From positions 1-44,222 of the forward strand of contig JAQCFL010000004.1 of the NCBI GenBank assembly GCA_027619375.1: 44,222 bases of DNA, written 5' to 3'. Both the position numbers and the translations under genes were made by a program. The DNA comes from Verrucomicrobiota bacterium (GTDB lineage Bacteria > Verrucomicrobiota > Verrucomicrobiia > Verrucomicrobiales > Akkermansiaceae). The notes beneath the pieces were generated by a model, which saw only the letters and a program-made list of their open reading frames with translations, searched no databases and was not told the origin of the DNA. The first letter of the stretch is position 1; each line of letters begins with the position of its first letter. Below are positions 1 to 8,309 of this stretch, piece after piece.

Positions 1-63
1 CCGGAGATCCGGCGGCAGAAGAAGTGGCGAATCGTGGTCGATGAGGACGAACTTGGCTGCCAT
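1..63 (-). CDS. Transposase, N-terminal fragment cut by the window edge
   Basis: Read on the minus strand from an ATG at 63, 21 codons are open to the window edge and begin MAAKFVLIDHDSP followed by LLLPPDLR. A start of the type 'SPLLLPPDLRDW(L/V)P' is typical of DDE transposases of the IS1182-like group, where it precedes the helix-turn-helix region. That family placement is recalled knowledge applied to a very short stretch, so it is tentative. The 80 bases upstream carry a possible terminal repeat (listed separately), which fits an IS end. Whether the rest of the gene is intact lies outside the window. No other reading of this stretch looked better. Confidence 0.45.
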   Translation of the reverse strand, partial: MAAKFVLIDHDSPLLLPPDLR

Positions 64-146
64 GGGCGGCAGCATAGCAGGCCATGCGCCAAATGTCGCT
101 GGTCTATGTCCGACAGGCTGCTAGTCCCAGCTGATAAGAATTCCTC
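64..146. mobile_element. Possible insertion-sequence terminus upstream of the partial transposase
   Basis: This gap lies between the partial minus-strand transposase and the lipoprotein start. Read on the minus strand it contains GCAGCCTGTCGGAC near 106-119, which resembles ends of transposons of this kind. The second end is outside the window, so the inverted repeat and the target duplication cannot be tested here. The stretch must also hold the promoter of the lipoprotein gene; no convincing -35/-10 pair was seen. Confidence 0.25.
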
Positions 147-2393
147 ATGCTTGAGAAACGCCTTAACTATTTCGCGCTCTTTGGAGTTCTGGCCGGACTG
201 GGATTGAGTTCCTGTGGAGAGAAGAAGACCGCGGCGGTCGCGGTGGAATCCAGCGGAGGCGGAGACACGCCTGCGGCGGAGGCCGGAGTGCAGGTGCCTG
301 AAGTGCCGAAAGCCTCCCCTGATGCCCGAGCCAAGGCGCTGGGTTACGCTCAATATCTGCCGAAGGAGACGGAGGGGTTTCTGGCCCTTTATGATGGAAA
401 GGGCTTCGTGAAGAGCCTGCGCGATTCCCGTCTGGGGACCTATCTGGAGGCTCGGGCGAAGGAGGAGGGCATGGATCTCAATGAGATCAACGAGGAGCCC
501 CAGGCGGCGATGTTCCTGTCGCTGGTGGCGGAGGAGTTCTTTGTGGCGGTAGGCAAGGGAATGCCGCAGCAGGCCGACAATCTCGTGTGGGTGGGGGAGT
601 CGGTGAATTTCCACCAGATGAGAATGATGGTGAGCATACTCGACGCGCAGCTCGGCGGTGAGGACGAGGGGATGGGGGACGATGAGATGGCCATGGCGTT
701 GATCAAGGGCATCATCGAGGACTCGAAGGGTGGCACCGGAATTTTGGAGACGGTGCAGGTGCCGCCGTTGACGATCGGCGCGAAGGTGAGCGACGAAGAG
801 CTGCGGGAGCAGTTGGCCGGGATGGTGGCTGAGGGTTTGGCGCAGATGCTGGCGGAGATCGGTCCCGATGGGAAGGGTTTCGCGGAGGAGGTGAAGGTGA
901 AGCGCGGCGATGCGGAGTTCACGGGAATCCGGATCATTGGTGAGAAGCTGGTGGCGATGGTGGAGGACAGCGACAAGGAGCAAATGAGCGAGAAGCTCGG
1001 TCCCGCCAACACGGAGAAGCTGTTGAAGATCGGGGCGACGAAGAACATCGTCTTGGCGACCGGCACCCATCACGGCTACGTGGTGGTGTTCGCGGGTTCG
1101 GACATCGAGGAGCTGCAGATCGCGGAGAGCGCCGCGGATTCCTATGCGTCGAGCGACGACCTGGCATTCGCGGACGGGTATCTCGGGAAGCAGTTGCTTT
1201 CGGTGAGCTCGGTGTCGGATGCGCTGATGAAGGGGCTCACGAAGCACGGAACCATTCTGGCCACCTTCGCGGAGGGCATCAAATCCGGTCTCGCGGACAC
1301 CAAGAATCTCGGAGACACCCGGGACATGGAAGTGCTGCTCGATTTGTTGATCAAGCAGGAGAAGGACCTCATGGGCATGATCTCCTACTCGCCGGCCGGG
1401 ATGGCGGTGATGCTGGACGAGGGGCTGAAGATGGAGATTCACGGCGGGAACAACTCGCCCTCGGTTGATCTGAATGTGCCCCGCAAGTATGCGTCGATCG
1501 GTGATCGGGACGGCGTCCTGATGTTTGCCAACTGGGTGTCCAACGAAGAATATGCCGACAAGTCGATGGAGTATGTCGATACGCTCGGGGAGATCGGGTA
1601 TCTCGCGGCGAGTCGTGCGGCGAAGCTGGACATTGACGCTCGTGACTTTGCGGATTTCAAGGAGGGGTTCGGGATGTTTGATGAGAAACTCAAGGTGGAT
1701 CTCCTTGAGCTTTGGACCGCGTTGCGCGGCGATCTTTGTGCCGGATTGGGTGCGGAAGGCGCCATTGTGGTGGATGTGAAGGGGAGCATGCCGACGGTGC
1801 CTGGCATCCCGCAGGTGATCGTCAGCAAGGGCAAGGCCCCGCGGATCGGGGTGATCGCGCCGGTGGTGGAACGTGAGAAGATCAGCGACTCCTGGAAGCG
1901 CATCAATGGGGCCGCCGAGAACATCCTGAAGTTTGCCAGCGAGATGAGCGGAGAGCCCATCCCGATGCAGAAGCCGATGAGCAGCGAGAAGGATGATCTG
2001 AAGACCTGGTTCATGATGATCCCCTTCCAGAACGATGACTTTGTGTTGTCGGTGTCGGTGGACGAGCAGAACTTTTTTGCCTCGACCTCCAAGTCGTTTG
2101 TGCAGGATCTCTCCGCCTCGCTGAAGGAGGCGAAGGTGAATCCCAAGGATATCGGGGCGGTTCTGGAGGTGGATTTTGGGGTTCTGCGGAGCTATCTCGG
2201 CGACTGGATTGCCTTGGTGGACGAGAACGCCGAGGAATTGTTTGGCGGACCGGATGGTGCGGAAGGATTCCGCAGCGAGTTGCCGAAGATCCGGGAGGCG
2301 ATTTCGGCCACGGAGGAGCTGGACTCGTTGAGCGTCCGGACCCGTAAGGAGAACGGAATCCTACGTTCGACCCTGCATTTCAAGGTGAAATAA
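147..2393 (+). CDS. Predicted outer lipoprotein of unknown function, 748 aa
   Basis: The N-terminus has a short basic start, a hydrophobic segment (about residues 8-20) and a lipobox L-S-S-C ending at Cys23, so it should be processed by signal peptidase II and lipid-anchored. Residues 25-60 are Ala/Gly/Pro/Glu-rich, like a flexible linker. The remaining 690 residues are acidic, rich in Glu, Asp, Met and Leu, and contain no catalytic motif I recognise. Large lipoproteins of this style occur in Verrucomicrobia, but I cannot name a family. It stands alone on the plus strand, with its stop 59 bases before the next gene. Upstream sequence gives only a weak ribosome site (a GATAAGA stretch). Not recognised beyond lipoprotein. 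Confidence 0.8.
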   Translation: MLEKRLNYFALFGVLAGLGLSSCGEKKTAAVAVESSGGGDTPAAEAGVQVPEVPKASPDARAKALGYAQYLPKETEGFLALYDGKGFVKSLRDSRLGTYLEARAKEEGMDLNEINEEPQAAMFLSLVAEEFFVAVGKGMPQQADNLVWVGESVNFHQMRMMVSILDAQLGGEDEGMGDDEMAMALIKGIIEDSKGGTGILETVQVPPLTIGAKVSDEELREQLAGMVAEGLAQMLAEIGPDGKGFAEEVKVKRGDAEFTGIRIIGEKLVAMVEDSDKEQMSEKLGPANTEKLLKIGATKNIVLATGTHHGYVVVFAGSDIEELQIAESAADSYASSDDLAFADGYLGKQLLSVSSVSDALMKGLTKHGTILATFAEGIKSGLADTKNLGDTRDMEVLLDLLIKQEKDLMGMISYSPAGMAVMLDEGLKMEIHGGNNSPSVDLNVPRKYASIGDRDGVLMFANWVSNEEYADKSMEYVDTLGEIGYLAASRAAKLDIDARDFADFKEGFGMFDEKLKVDLLELWTALRGDLCAGLGAEGAIVVDVKGSMPTVPGIPQVIVSKGKAPRIGVIAPVVEREKISDSWKRINGAAENILKFASEMSGEPIPMQKPMSSEKDDLKTWFMMIPFQNDDFVLSVSVDEQNFFASTSKSFVQDLSASLKEAKVNPKDIGAVLEVDFGVLRSYLGDWIALVDENAEELFGGPDGAEGFRSELPKIREAISATEELDSLSVRTRKENGILRSTLHFKVK

Positions 2394-2452
2394 GGGATCC
2401 CGGGGAAGCGCTTTCCGCTGGCAATAGGGGGCCGGTGGGCTAGACTTGCGCA

Positions 2453-3532
2453 ATGCGGCATCTTGTTGTCCCACAGGAGGGTGAGGAGGATATCGGGGCC
2501 GAAAGTTCGGCTGCGGTGGAGGAGCTGGTCCGGCGCCAACGGAAGCGGGACACGGTGCAGTCGTTTGTGAGTTCCTTGATCGTGCTGGGGTTGATCATGG
2601 TGGTGTTGGGATTGATTGCGCTCATTCCTTGGGAGACGGAGTCGCCGACCATCGTGACCTATGCCGCGCCTGATCATGAGGAGGAGGAGTTGGAGCGGAA
2701 GGAGATGAACCAGCAGGCGCGGCCGCGGCCGGCCGGCCCGAAGTCCTCGCGGGCCAAGGTGATCGCCTCGACCGAGCCGTCGCCGGTGTCGGTGCCGGTT
2801 CCCGACAATCCGATTCCGGAAGGGCCGTTCGGGATGGCGGAGGAGATCGGGGAAGGGTTTGGCGACAGCGAGGGAGATGGGGATGGAGGAGGCGGGGTGT
2901 CGTTCTTCGGCAGTTATCGGAAGGGCAAGCGGGTGGCCTTCGTGGTGGATTTTTCGGGGTCGATGGAATCGGACTCCGAAGGGGGCGGTGGGGGGACGCG
3001 CATCGCGGGGCTGAAGAAGGAGTTGATCAAGTCGGTGGAGAGTTTGGCAAACAGCATGAGTTTCACGGTCATCTTTTTCTCGTCGAGCGGCTGGCACATC
3101 GGGACGAAGGGACCGGACTATGTGGCGAACGGCTGGAATGGTGCGGGGGATCCGCCGCAGACGGAATGGTATCCGGCCACGGAGGTGGTGAAGGCGAATG
3201 TGATCCAGCAGATCAAGAGCATGCCAGCGAACGGGGGGACGGTGTGGTATCCGCCCTTGAAGATGGCGATGACCATGAATCCTTCGCCGAGCATCGTTTA
3301 TCTGCTCTCGGACGGTGATCCGCGGGACGGGGACTCGGTGTTGTTCGACATGGCGGAGATCAATCCGAACGGCGTGCCGATCGACACGATCGCCTTTGAG
3401 TTGGCGGGGAGCCCGGCGGGGATGTTGATGGAGATCGCAAAAGTGTCCGGCGGGCGGTTCAGCATGTTGTATGAGGGGAAGTTGCTGACGGGTCGGGCGG
3501 CGGAGAAGTACACGAATTCGTCGTACGATTGA
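2453..3532 (+). CDS. Membrane-anchored von Willebrand factor A domain protein
   Basis: A 359-aa protein with a charged cytoplasmic N-terminus, one membrane helix at about residues 38-59 (rich in L, I, V), a low-complexity Glu/Pro/Gly linker (60-150) and a vWA domain from about residue 160 to the end. The MIDAS metal site is visible as D166-F-S168-G-S170, with a later Thr in ANGGTVW and an Asp in LLSDGDP, so metal binding is probably intact. vWA domains bind proteins through a divalent metal. In PVC bacteria such single-helix vWA proteins are common beside TolQ/ExbD-type genes. The partner here is unknown; an ExbD-like protein lies 2 kb away on the other strand. The linker holds a Gly/Asp-rich run just before the domain. 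The gene converges on ispD, leaving 79 bases between the stops. Confidence 0.85.
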   Translation: MRHLVVPQEGEEDIGAESSAAVEELVRRQRKRDTVQSFVSSLIVLGLIMVVLGLIALIPWETESPTIVTYAAPDHEEEELERKEMNQQARPRPAGPKSSRAKVIASTEPSPVSVPVPDNPIPEGPFGMAEEIGEGFGDSEGDGDGGGGVSFFGSYRKGKRVAFVVDFSGSMESDSEGGGGGTRIAGLKKELIKSVESLANSMSFTVIFFSSSGWHIGTKGPDYVANGWNGAGDPPQTEWYPATEVVKANVIQQIKSMPANGGTVWYPPLKMAMTMNPSPSIVYLLSDGDPRDGDSVLFDMAEINPNGVPIDTIAFELAGSPAGMLMEIAKVSGGRFSMLYEGKLLTGRAAEKYTNSSYD

Positions 3533-3611
3533 CGGGGGGGCTGGTCACGCCACTGGTGAGGGAGCCGGTGGGCACGTGGGGGGGCAGGCTGGAAGCGTGC
3601 ACCACGTTGCG

Positions 3612-4292
3612 TTACGCATCGGCCTCCTCGGCCAGGCGGGAGCGGAGGATGGACTCGGCGAGGGGGAGGTCGGCGGGGTGGGTGATTTTTGGGTTTGGGT
3701 GAGGATTGGAGACGAGTTTGGTGGGGATGCCGATGGCCTCGGCGGCGGAGACGTCGTCGGTGACGGGCAGGCGGCGGGAGAGGACGGTGTCGTAGGCGCG
3801 GGTAAGCGTCAGCATGCGGAATACCTGGGGCGTTTCCATGTACCAGAGGTTTTCCCGTGAGACGGAGCTGCGGGTGAAGCCGTCGGGGCTGGCTTTCTTG
3901 AGGGTTTCGGTGACGGGGCGGGCGAGGGTTGCGGCTCCAGAGTCGCGGGCCGCGTCGATGCAGGCTTCGATCTGTTCGGGGCGAATGAGTGGGCGGGCAC
4001 CGTCGTGAATGGCGGCGTAGGTGCTTTTGGGGGCGGCATGGCAGCCTGCGACGACGGAGAGATAACGCTCCTGGCCACCGTCGATGCGGAGGACTGGTTT
4101 TTGATCGGAGAATTGCAGGGAGGCGAAGCGTTCCTCGTCGGTGACGACGACGATGCTGGTGACGGAGTCTGCGGCGAGGAAGGCGTCCAGGGACCACTGC
4201 AGGACGGATTTTCCGGCGAGCGGAGCCAGGAGTTTGTCGAAGCCCATGCGCCTCCCGCGACCGGCCGCGACGATGATGGCCACACAGCTCAT
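3612..4292 (-). CDS. ispD: 2-C-methyl-D-erythritol 4-phosphate cytidylyltransferase
   Basis: IspD transfers CMP from CTP to methylerythritol phosphate, the third step of the cytosolic MEP route to isoprenoid precursors. The 226-aa length is normal for the family. The N-terminal nucleotide-binding signature is AAGRGRRMGFDK (residues 9-20). The substrate-loop motif IHDGARPLI lies near residues 97-105, and a TDDVSA motif occurs near the C-terminus, where IspD proteins bind methylerythritol phosphate. It starts at an ATG only 4 bases after the yqeY stop codon, so the two are almost certainly co-transcribed with yqeY first. No IspF domain is fused. The call is secure from motifs and length. Confidence 0.93.
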   Translation of the reverse strand: MSCVAIIVAAGRGRRMGFDKLLAPLAGKSVLQWSLDAFLAADSVTSIVVVTDEERFASLQFSDQKPVLRIDGGQERYLSVVAGCHAAPKSTYAAIHDGARPLIRPEQIEACIDAARDSGAATLARPVTETLKKASPDGFTRSSVSRENLWYMETPQVFRMLTLTRAYDTVLSRRLPVTDDVSAAEAIGIPTKLVSNPHPNPKITHPADLPLAESILRSRLAEEADA

Positions 4293-4296
4293 TTGT

Positions 4297-4755
4297 TCAG
4301 GCGGAAAGGCGTTTCATGACCTCCTGGGAGAGGGTCTTGCCATCGGCGCGGCCCGCGGTGCTGTCCTGGAGGATCTTCATGACCTTGCCCATGTCGGCGC
4401 GGCCGATGGCTCCGGATTCGGCGATGGCAGCCTCCACGAGTGAAGCGAGTTCGTCGGCGGAGAGGGCGGCGGGGAGGTAGCGTTCGAGGATGGCAATCTC
4501 CGCCTTTTCGATGTCGGCGAGTTCGGTGCGTCCGGCCTTTTCGAACTGCTCGATGGAGTCCTGGCGTTGTTTGACCTGCTTGCGGATGATGTTGGTTTCC
4601 TCGGCGTCATCGAGTTCGGCATCGGCACCGCCCTTGGCGATGGCCGCGTTCTTGATGGCGCTTTTCAGGGACCGCAGGGTGTTGAGGGACTGGGTGTCCT
4701 TGGCCCGCATGGCGGTCTTGAGGTTTTCGGTGATCTGGTTGCTGATGGTTCCCAC
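4297..4755 (-). CDS. yqeY: GatB/YqeY domain protein
   Basis: A 152-aa protein with the full YqeY profile: N-terminal helices with AMRAKDTQSLNTLRSLKS, a QRQDSIEQFEKAGR stretch near residues 80-93, EIAILERYLP near residues 107-116, and a C-terminal MGKVMKIL segment. The domain is homologous to the tail of the GatB amidotransferase subunit, which contacts tRNA in the Asp/Glu-tRNA amidotransferase. Stand-alone YqeY proteins have no settled function. The start is a GTG (4755-4753), chosen because it gives the family's usual N-terminus; the next Met would cut off the first helix. It is the first gene of a pair with ispD and is divergent from the small membrane protein beginning at 4847. Confidence 0.9.
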   Translation of the reverse strand: MGTISNQITENLKTAMRAKDTQSLNTLRSLKSAIKNAAIAKGGADAELDDAEETNIIRKQVKQRQDSIEQFEKAGRTELADIEKAEIAILERYLPAALSADELASLVEAAIAESGAIGRADMGKVMKILQDSTAGRADGKTLSQEVMKRLSA

Positions 4756-4846
4756 GGGGGAAGTATAGAGAGAAGCCGGGAGGGGGTGAAGGGGAAACGT
4801 ATCGGGATTTGCGGGAATGGGGAGATGGTGCTACAGGCTGGGCACG

Positions 4847-5353
4847 ATGCGCATCACCGGTCCGCTTTACCTGATTCTGCTGGGGTTGCTGATCTCGGCG
4901 GTGGGGGGAGTTTTCCTGTGGTTGATGTGGCGGAGCTTTGATCGGGCGGCGCATCAGCGGGATTGGAGCGAGGTGCCGTGCCGGATCCTGCAGTCGGAGG
5001 TGGTGGAGCGTCGGATCGGGGAGAACGTGCCGGTGGAATATGCGCACGGTCTGCTTTACGGCTACGAACGGGAGGGCAAGGGCCAGACTTCGGATCGGCA
5101 CACGCTGCGGGGGGCCTCGTGGAGCAGTTCGCCGGCCGGGGCGGCGGAATTGGTGGAGGAGTATCCGGTGGGGTCCGAGCAAACCTGCCATGTGGATCCG
5201 GCCGATCCGGAGATGGCGGTGTTGAAGCTGGATTCGAAAGCGCCGGGTTACTCGCTGTGGTTCCCGCTCTTCCTGACGGTGGGCGGACTGGGGATCGTGG
5301 TGGGGTCGGCGGGGAAGCTGTTGAGGGGGGCGGGCGCTACTCCTCCTCAATGA
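4847..5353 (+). CDS. DUF3592-like membrane protein
   Basis: A 168-aa protein with an N-terminal membrane helix (about residues 5-27, YLILLGLLISAVGGVFLW), a soluble beta-rich middle and a second hydrophobic segment near residues 137-158. The middle has the pattern W-x-E-V-P-C-R-I then a conserved Tyr-containing strand and PADPEMAVL near the end, which matches DUF3592 proteins. Their function is unknown. An in-frame ATG ten codons upstream (4817) is possible, but the later ATG starts directly before the helix. Its last 17 bases overlap the end of the convergent ExbD-like gene. It could be wrongly assigned to DUF3592, since only the layout and a few positions match. Confidence 0.75.
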   Translation: MRITGPLYLILLGLLISAVGGVFLWLMWRSFDRAAHQRDWSEVPCRILQSEVVERRIGENVPVEYAHGLLYGYEREGKGQTSDRHTLRGASWSSSPAGAAELVEEYPVGSEQTCHVDPADPEMAVLKLDSKAPGYSLWFPLFLTVGGLGIVVGSAGKLLRGAGATPPQ

Positions 5354-6602
5354 GGTCGGTGAAGGTGACCTTGCTGATCTTGACTGCAGCGAGGGCGTTG
5401 AGGACATCGACGACCCGTTGCTGGGGCACCTGCGGATCGGGATAGAGTTGAACGAGGGGTTCCTGCTTGGCGCTTTTGGCGGCGTTGGCAAAGGTCTCGA
5501 GGCGGGCGGTGAGAAGGGGGAGGCTGCGATCCTTCGGGTCGCTGTCCAGTTGCTCTCGGGCGGGGCCCGCATGCACAGCTATGGAACCGTCGGCGTGGAT
5601 GTGGATCAGGAGAGGCGGAAGGTCGGCGGCATCCGGATCGGCGGGAGCGGTGGAGGGAAGGGCCATGTCGAGGTCCCGTTCGCGGTGCCGGAGTTCTTCG
5701 AGGAGAGCGGCTTCCGCGCTGTAGGTGACGAAGATGTCCTGCTGGACGTCCTCTTTGGCGGCGATGCGAACGATGCGGCGGGAGGCTTTGAAGAGGCTGT
5801 CCTTGTCTCCGCGGATTTGGATGTTTGGCGTGCCTCCGGCCTCCTCGATTTCCGCCTTGCGGGAGCGGATGTAGGTGGCGATGTCCTCGTCGGTGTCGAG
5901 GCCCTCCGGGTCGAGGTAGATGATGATGCGGTGTTTCGGATCTGGTTTGTGCTCGGGTTGCTCTGCGAGAGGAATGGCGACCCGCGGGTCCATGGTGACT
6001 TCGATGTCGAGGTCGGGAAGTTCGTCGTTCGCGGCGAGGGCGACGGGCCCGAGGCCGGATTGTTTGAGGAGTTGGGTGAGGGTGACGACCTGTCCGAGGC
6101 TGCAGTTTGAGCGGACCATGAGGGCGGTGGTGGGGATCGGTGTGGATTCGTCGTCCTTCGGGCGATAGAGATCGGCGGCCTGGTTCAGGAAGGCCTGGAT
6201 GCCTGCGAGGTCGGGTCCGAGTTGCGAGAAGGAGTGGATGATGTCCGCGGTTGGTGACATCTCCATGAGCCAGGTTCCGGCCGGGCCGGTGAGGATGCCG
6301 ACGAAGGAGGCCGGGAGGTCGGGTTGGGGCGGGGAGAGTTCCAAGACAACGTTCTGGGGTTGATCGCGGAGTTGGAGTTTGAGGGTGGGAGGGGAGTCCG
6401 GCTTGATGAGGGAAAGGATGGGGAGGAGTTGATCGAAGCGGGTGCCGGAGTCGGCGATGAGGCAGAGGGTGGTGTCACCGGCCTTGCGGATGGCCTTGCG
6501 GCGCGGTTTGGGATTCCAGGTGGTGCCATCGAACTCGAAGACGAGGCCGGCCTGGGTGGCGGCACAGAGGAGGACGGCGAGGAGAAGCGTGAGAGTTTTC
6601 AC
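5337..6602 (-). CDS. Secreted protein with ExbD-like repeats, unknown function
   Basis: Starting from the GTG at 6602 gives a clean signal peptide, MKTLTLLLAVLLCAATQA, and a mature protein of about 400 aa; a GTG at 6626 would add eight residues that weaken the signal. Two stretches, about residues 195-295 and 325-420, have the pattern of the ExbD/TolR periplasmic domain: a 'hIHADGSIAVH'-type strand, then a helix, then a strand like PLVQLYPDPQVPQQRVVDVLNAL. Real ExbD proteins have a membrane helix and a proton-channel Asp; neither is seen here, so it is not a motor subunit. I infer a soluble periplasmic protein built from that fold. It ends inside the convergent DUF3592-like gene by 17 bases, and the sulfatase to its right runs in the same direction, 116 bases upstream. 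Confidence 0.7.
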   Translation of the reverse strand: MKTLTLLLAVLLCAATQAGLVFEFDGTTWNPKPRRKAIRKAGDTTLCLIADSGTRFDQLLPILSLIKPDSPPTLKLQLRDQPQNVVLELSPPQPDLPASFVGILTGPAGTWLMEMSPTADIIHSFSQLGPDLAGIQAFLNQAADLYRPKDDESTPIPTTALMVRSNCSLGQVVTLTQLLKQSGLGPVALAANDELPDLDIEVTMDPRVAIPLAEQPEHKPDPKHRIIIYLDPEGLDTDEDIATYIRSRKAEIEEAGGTPNIQIRGDKDSLFKASRRIVRIAAKEDVQQDIFVTYSAEAALLEELRHRERDLDMALPSTAPADPDAADLPPLLIHIHADGSIAVHAGPAREQLDSDPKDRSLPLLTARLETFANAAKSAKQEPLVQLYPDPQVPQQRVVDVLNALAAVKISKVTFTDLIEEE

Positions 6603-6718
6603 GAGAGAGGAAGGGTAGGGGAGCACTCGTGAAAGGCAAGGACCCGGGGGGGGAGGTGAGATTCACGAGGAAGCCTCGTTCCCGGGCGGAGCGGAGGGGC
6701 ACGGAAGTTTGCGCGACC

Positions 6719-8110
6719 TTACTTTTTCCCGAGGGTGGCGGGCCAGGGGTGTGGTTTGTCGGTGTGCCAGGCGGCGCGGCTGTGCGCGGTGATTTCGGCG
6801 TCGCGTTCAGTCAAAAGGGCGGTGAGTTCGGCGACCTTGTCGGGACGTTTGGCGGCGAGGTTGTTGGATTCGGGGAGGTCCTCGGCGAGATTGAAGAGCA
6901 ACGCTTCCTTGTTTTTGCCCTTGGAGAGGAGGAGTTTCCAATCGCCGAGGCGGATGCCGCCTGGCGTGCCCTGCGAGGTGTAGTGGAGGAACTCGGTGCG
7001 GGGGGAGGGGGCGTCGCCAGTGAGGAGGGCGGAGATGTTGAGGCCGTCGATCTTGCGGTCGGCGGCGAGAGGTTTGTCGATGAGGTGGGCGATGGTGGGG
7101 AGGAGATCGATGGTGGAGGCGAGTTGGCCGCAGGTGGTGTCGGCGGGGATGCGGCCGGGGGCCCACATGATGCAGGGGACACGCTGGCCGCCTTCGAAGT
7201 TGGTGCCTTTGCCGTCGCGAAGTGGTTTGGCGGAGCCACCGTGGTTTTTGAACTGCAGCCAGGGGCCGTTGTCGGAGGTGAAGATAACGTAGGTGTTTTC
7301 GGAGAGGCCTTCCTTGCGCACGGTATCCATGAGGCGACCGATCTCGGCGTCGATGTGTTCGATGACGCACTTGTAGGCGTTCTGTGGATCGGGATCGTAG
7401 GCGTCCTCCGGCACGAAGAGGGGGATGTGCGGCATGCTGTGGGGGAGGTAGAGGAAGAAGGGTTTGTCCTTGTTGGCGGTGACGAATTCGATGGCCTTGT
7501 CGGTGTAGCGGCGGGTGATGGTGCGTTGGTCGACGGGGAGTTCGATGATGTCCTCGTTCTGCACGAGAGGGGTATGCCAGGTGAGGACATCCTCGGCCTG
7601 ATTCACCCAGGAGGCGTCGCGGCTGAGCTTGCTCTTCCCCTTGTTGTCGGGGTGGTTCATGTCGTTGGAGTAGGGGATGCCGTAGTAGCTGTCGAAGCCC
7701 TGGGCGCGGGGGAGGCACTCGGGATAGTGGCCGAGGTGCCACTTGCCGATGCAGGCGGTGGCATAGCCGTTGGCCTTGAGGTGGTCGGCGATGGTGACCT
7801 CGTCGGGGTGCATGCCGCGGGTGCTGGCGGGAAAGAGGACGTGTTGTTGCATGCCGATGCGTTTCGGGTAGCAACCGGTGAGGAGTCCGGCCCGGGAGGG
7901 GGTGCAGACCGGGCAGGGGACCATGAAGCTGGTGAACTTCCGGCCCTCTTTGGCCATGCGGTCGAGATGGGGTGTCTTGATGGTCTCCGATCCGAAGCAG
8001 CCGAGGTCGTTGTAACCCTGGTCGTCGGTGAAGATAATGATGAAGTTGGGCGTGTCGGCGGAGGCGCCGAGCGGGAGGAGGAGGGTGGCGAGAAGGAGGA
8101 AGTGGCGCAT
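6719..8110 (-). CDS. Secreted type I (formylglycine) sulfatase
   Basis: A 463-aa alkaline-phosphatase-superfamily sulfatase that hydrolyses sulfate esters outside the cytoplasm. The chosen ATG at 8110 gives a signal peptide MRHFLLLATLLLPLGASA; the open frame continues 36 codons further, but those residues are unlike a leader. Metal-site residues D29-D30 (FTDDQGYND) and the nucleophile motif C69-T-P-S-R73 followed by AGLLTG are intact, so Cys69 should be converted to formylglycine. Further motifs include GKWHLGHYPE and the C-terminal LGDWKLL. No maturation enzyme gene is in the window. The left end of the IS4 element lies only 97 bases upstream of the start, so its native promoter may be altered. 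Substrate cannot be read from sequence. Confidence 0.9.
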   Translation of the reverse strand: MRHFLLLATLLLPLGASADTPNFIIIFTDDQGYNDLGCFGSETIKTPHLDRMAKEGRKFTSFMVPCPVCTPSRAGLLTGCYPKRIGMQQHVLFPASTRGMHPDEVTIADHLKANGYATACIGKWHLGHYPECLPRAQGFDSYYGIPYSNDMNHPDNKGKSKLSRDASWVNQAEDVLTWHTPLVQNEDIIELPVDQRTITRRYTDKAIEFVTANKDKPFFLYLPHSMPHIPLFVPEDAYDPDPQNAYKCVIEHIDAEIGRLMDTVRKEGLSENTYVIFTSDNGPWLQFKNHGGSAKPLRDGKGTNFEGGQRVPCIMWAPGRIPADTTCGQLASTIDLLPTIAHLIDKPLAADRKIDGLNISALLTGDAPSPRTEFLHYTSQGTPGGIRLGDWKLLLSKGKNKEALLFNLAEDLPESNNLAAKRPDKVAELTALLTERDAEITAHSRAAWHTDKPHPWPATLGKK

Positions 8111-8206
8111 GATCCCCGATGGAAACGGAAAATCCCTGGGTCGTCTATCAGTTAGCGGCGGGAGAGGCTCGGGGTGAACAAGGAGTGGAACCAACAGGAG
8201 AGCGAG

Positions 8207-8222
8207 CATTCGCGTCAAGTTA
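8207..8222 (+). repeat. Left terminal inverted repeat of the IS4 element
   Basis: Sixteen bases, identical to the reverse complement of 9589-9604. The match stops outward at the next base (G opposite G), which defines the outer boundary. A GCT triplet just inside is also shared if one base is skipped. Confidence 0.9.
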
Positions 8223-8309
8223 GCGTCGGAACTGATTGGTTATCAGTGAGATAAAAGTAAAAAGAGACAACTTAAGGGTTGACATAGTGAGCAGGCCGGC
8301 AAGCTCGGT

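Noticed and set aside
6629-8155. 508-codon plus-strand frame opposite the first sulfatase
   Set aside because: The minus strand encodes a complete sulfatase with its Cys-x-Pro-x-Arg motif; the plus product is Gly/Val/Glu-rich low complexity.
8111-8218. Upstream extension of the first sulfatase by 36 codons
   Set aside because: The extension reaches into the IS4 left repeat and lacks a leader-like sequence, while the ATG at 8110 gives a typical signal peptide.
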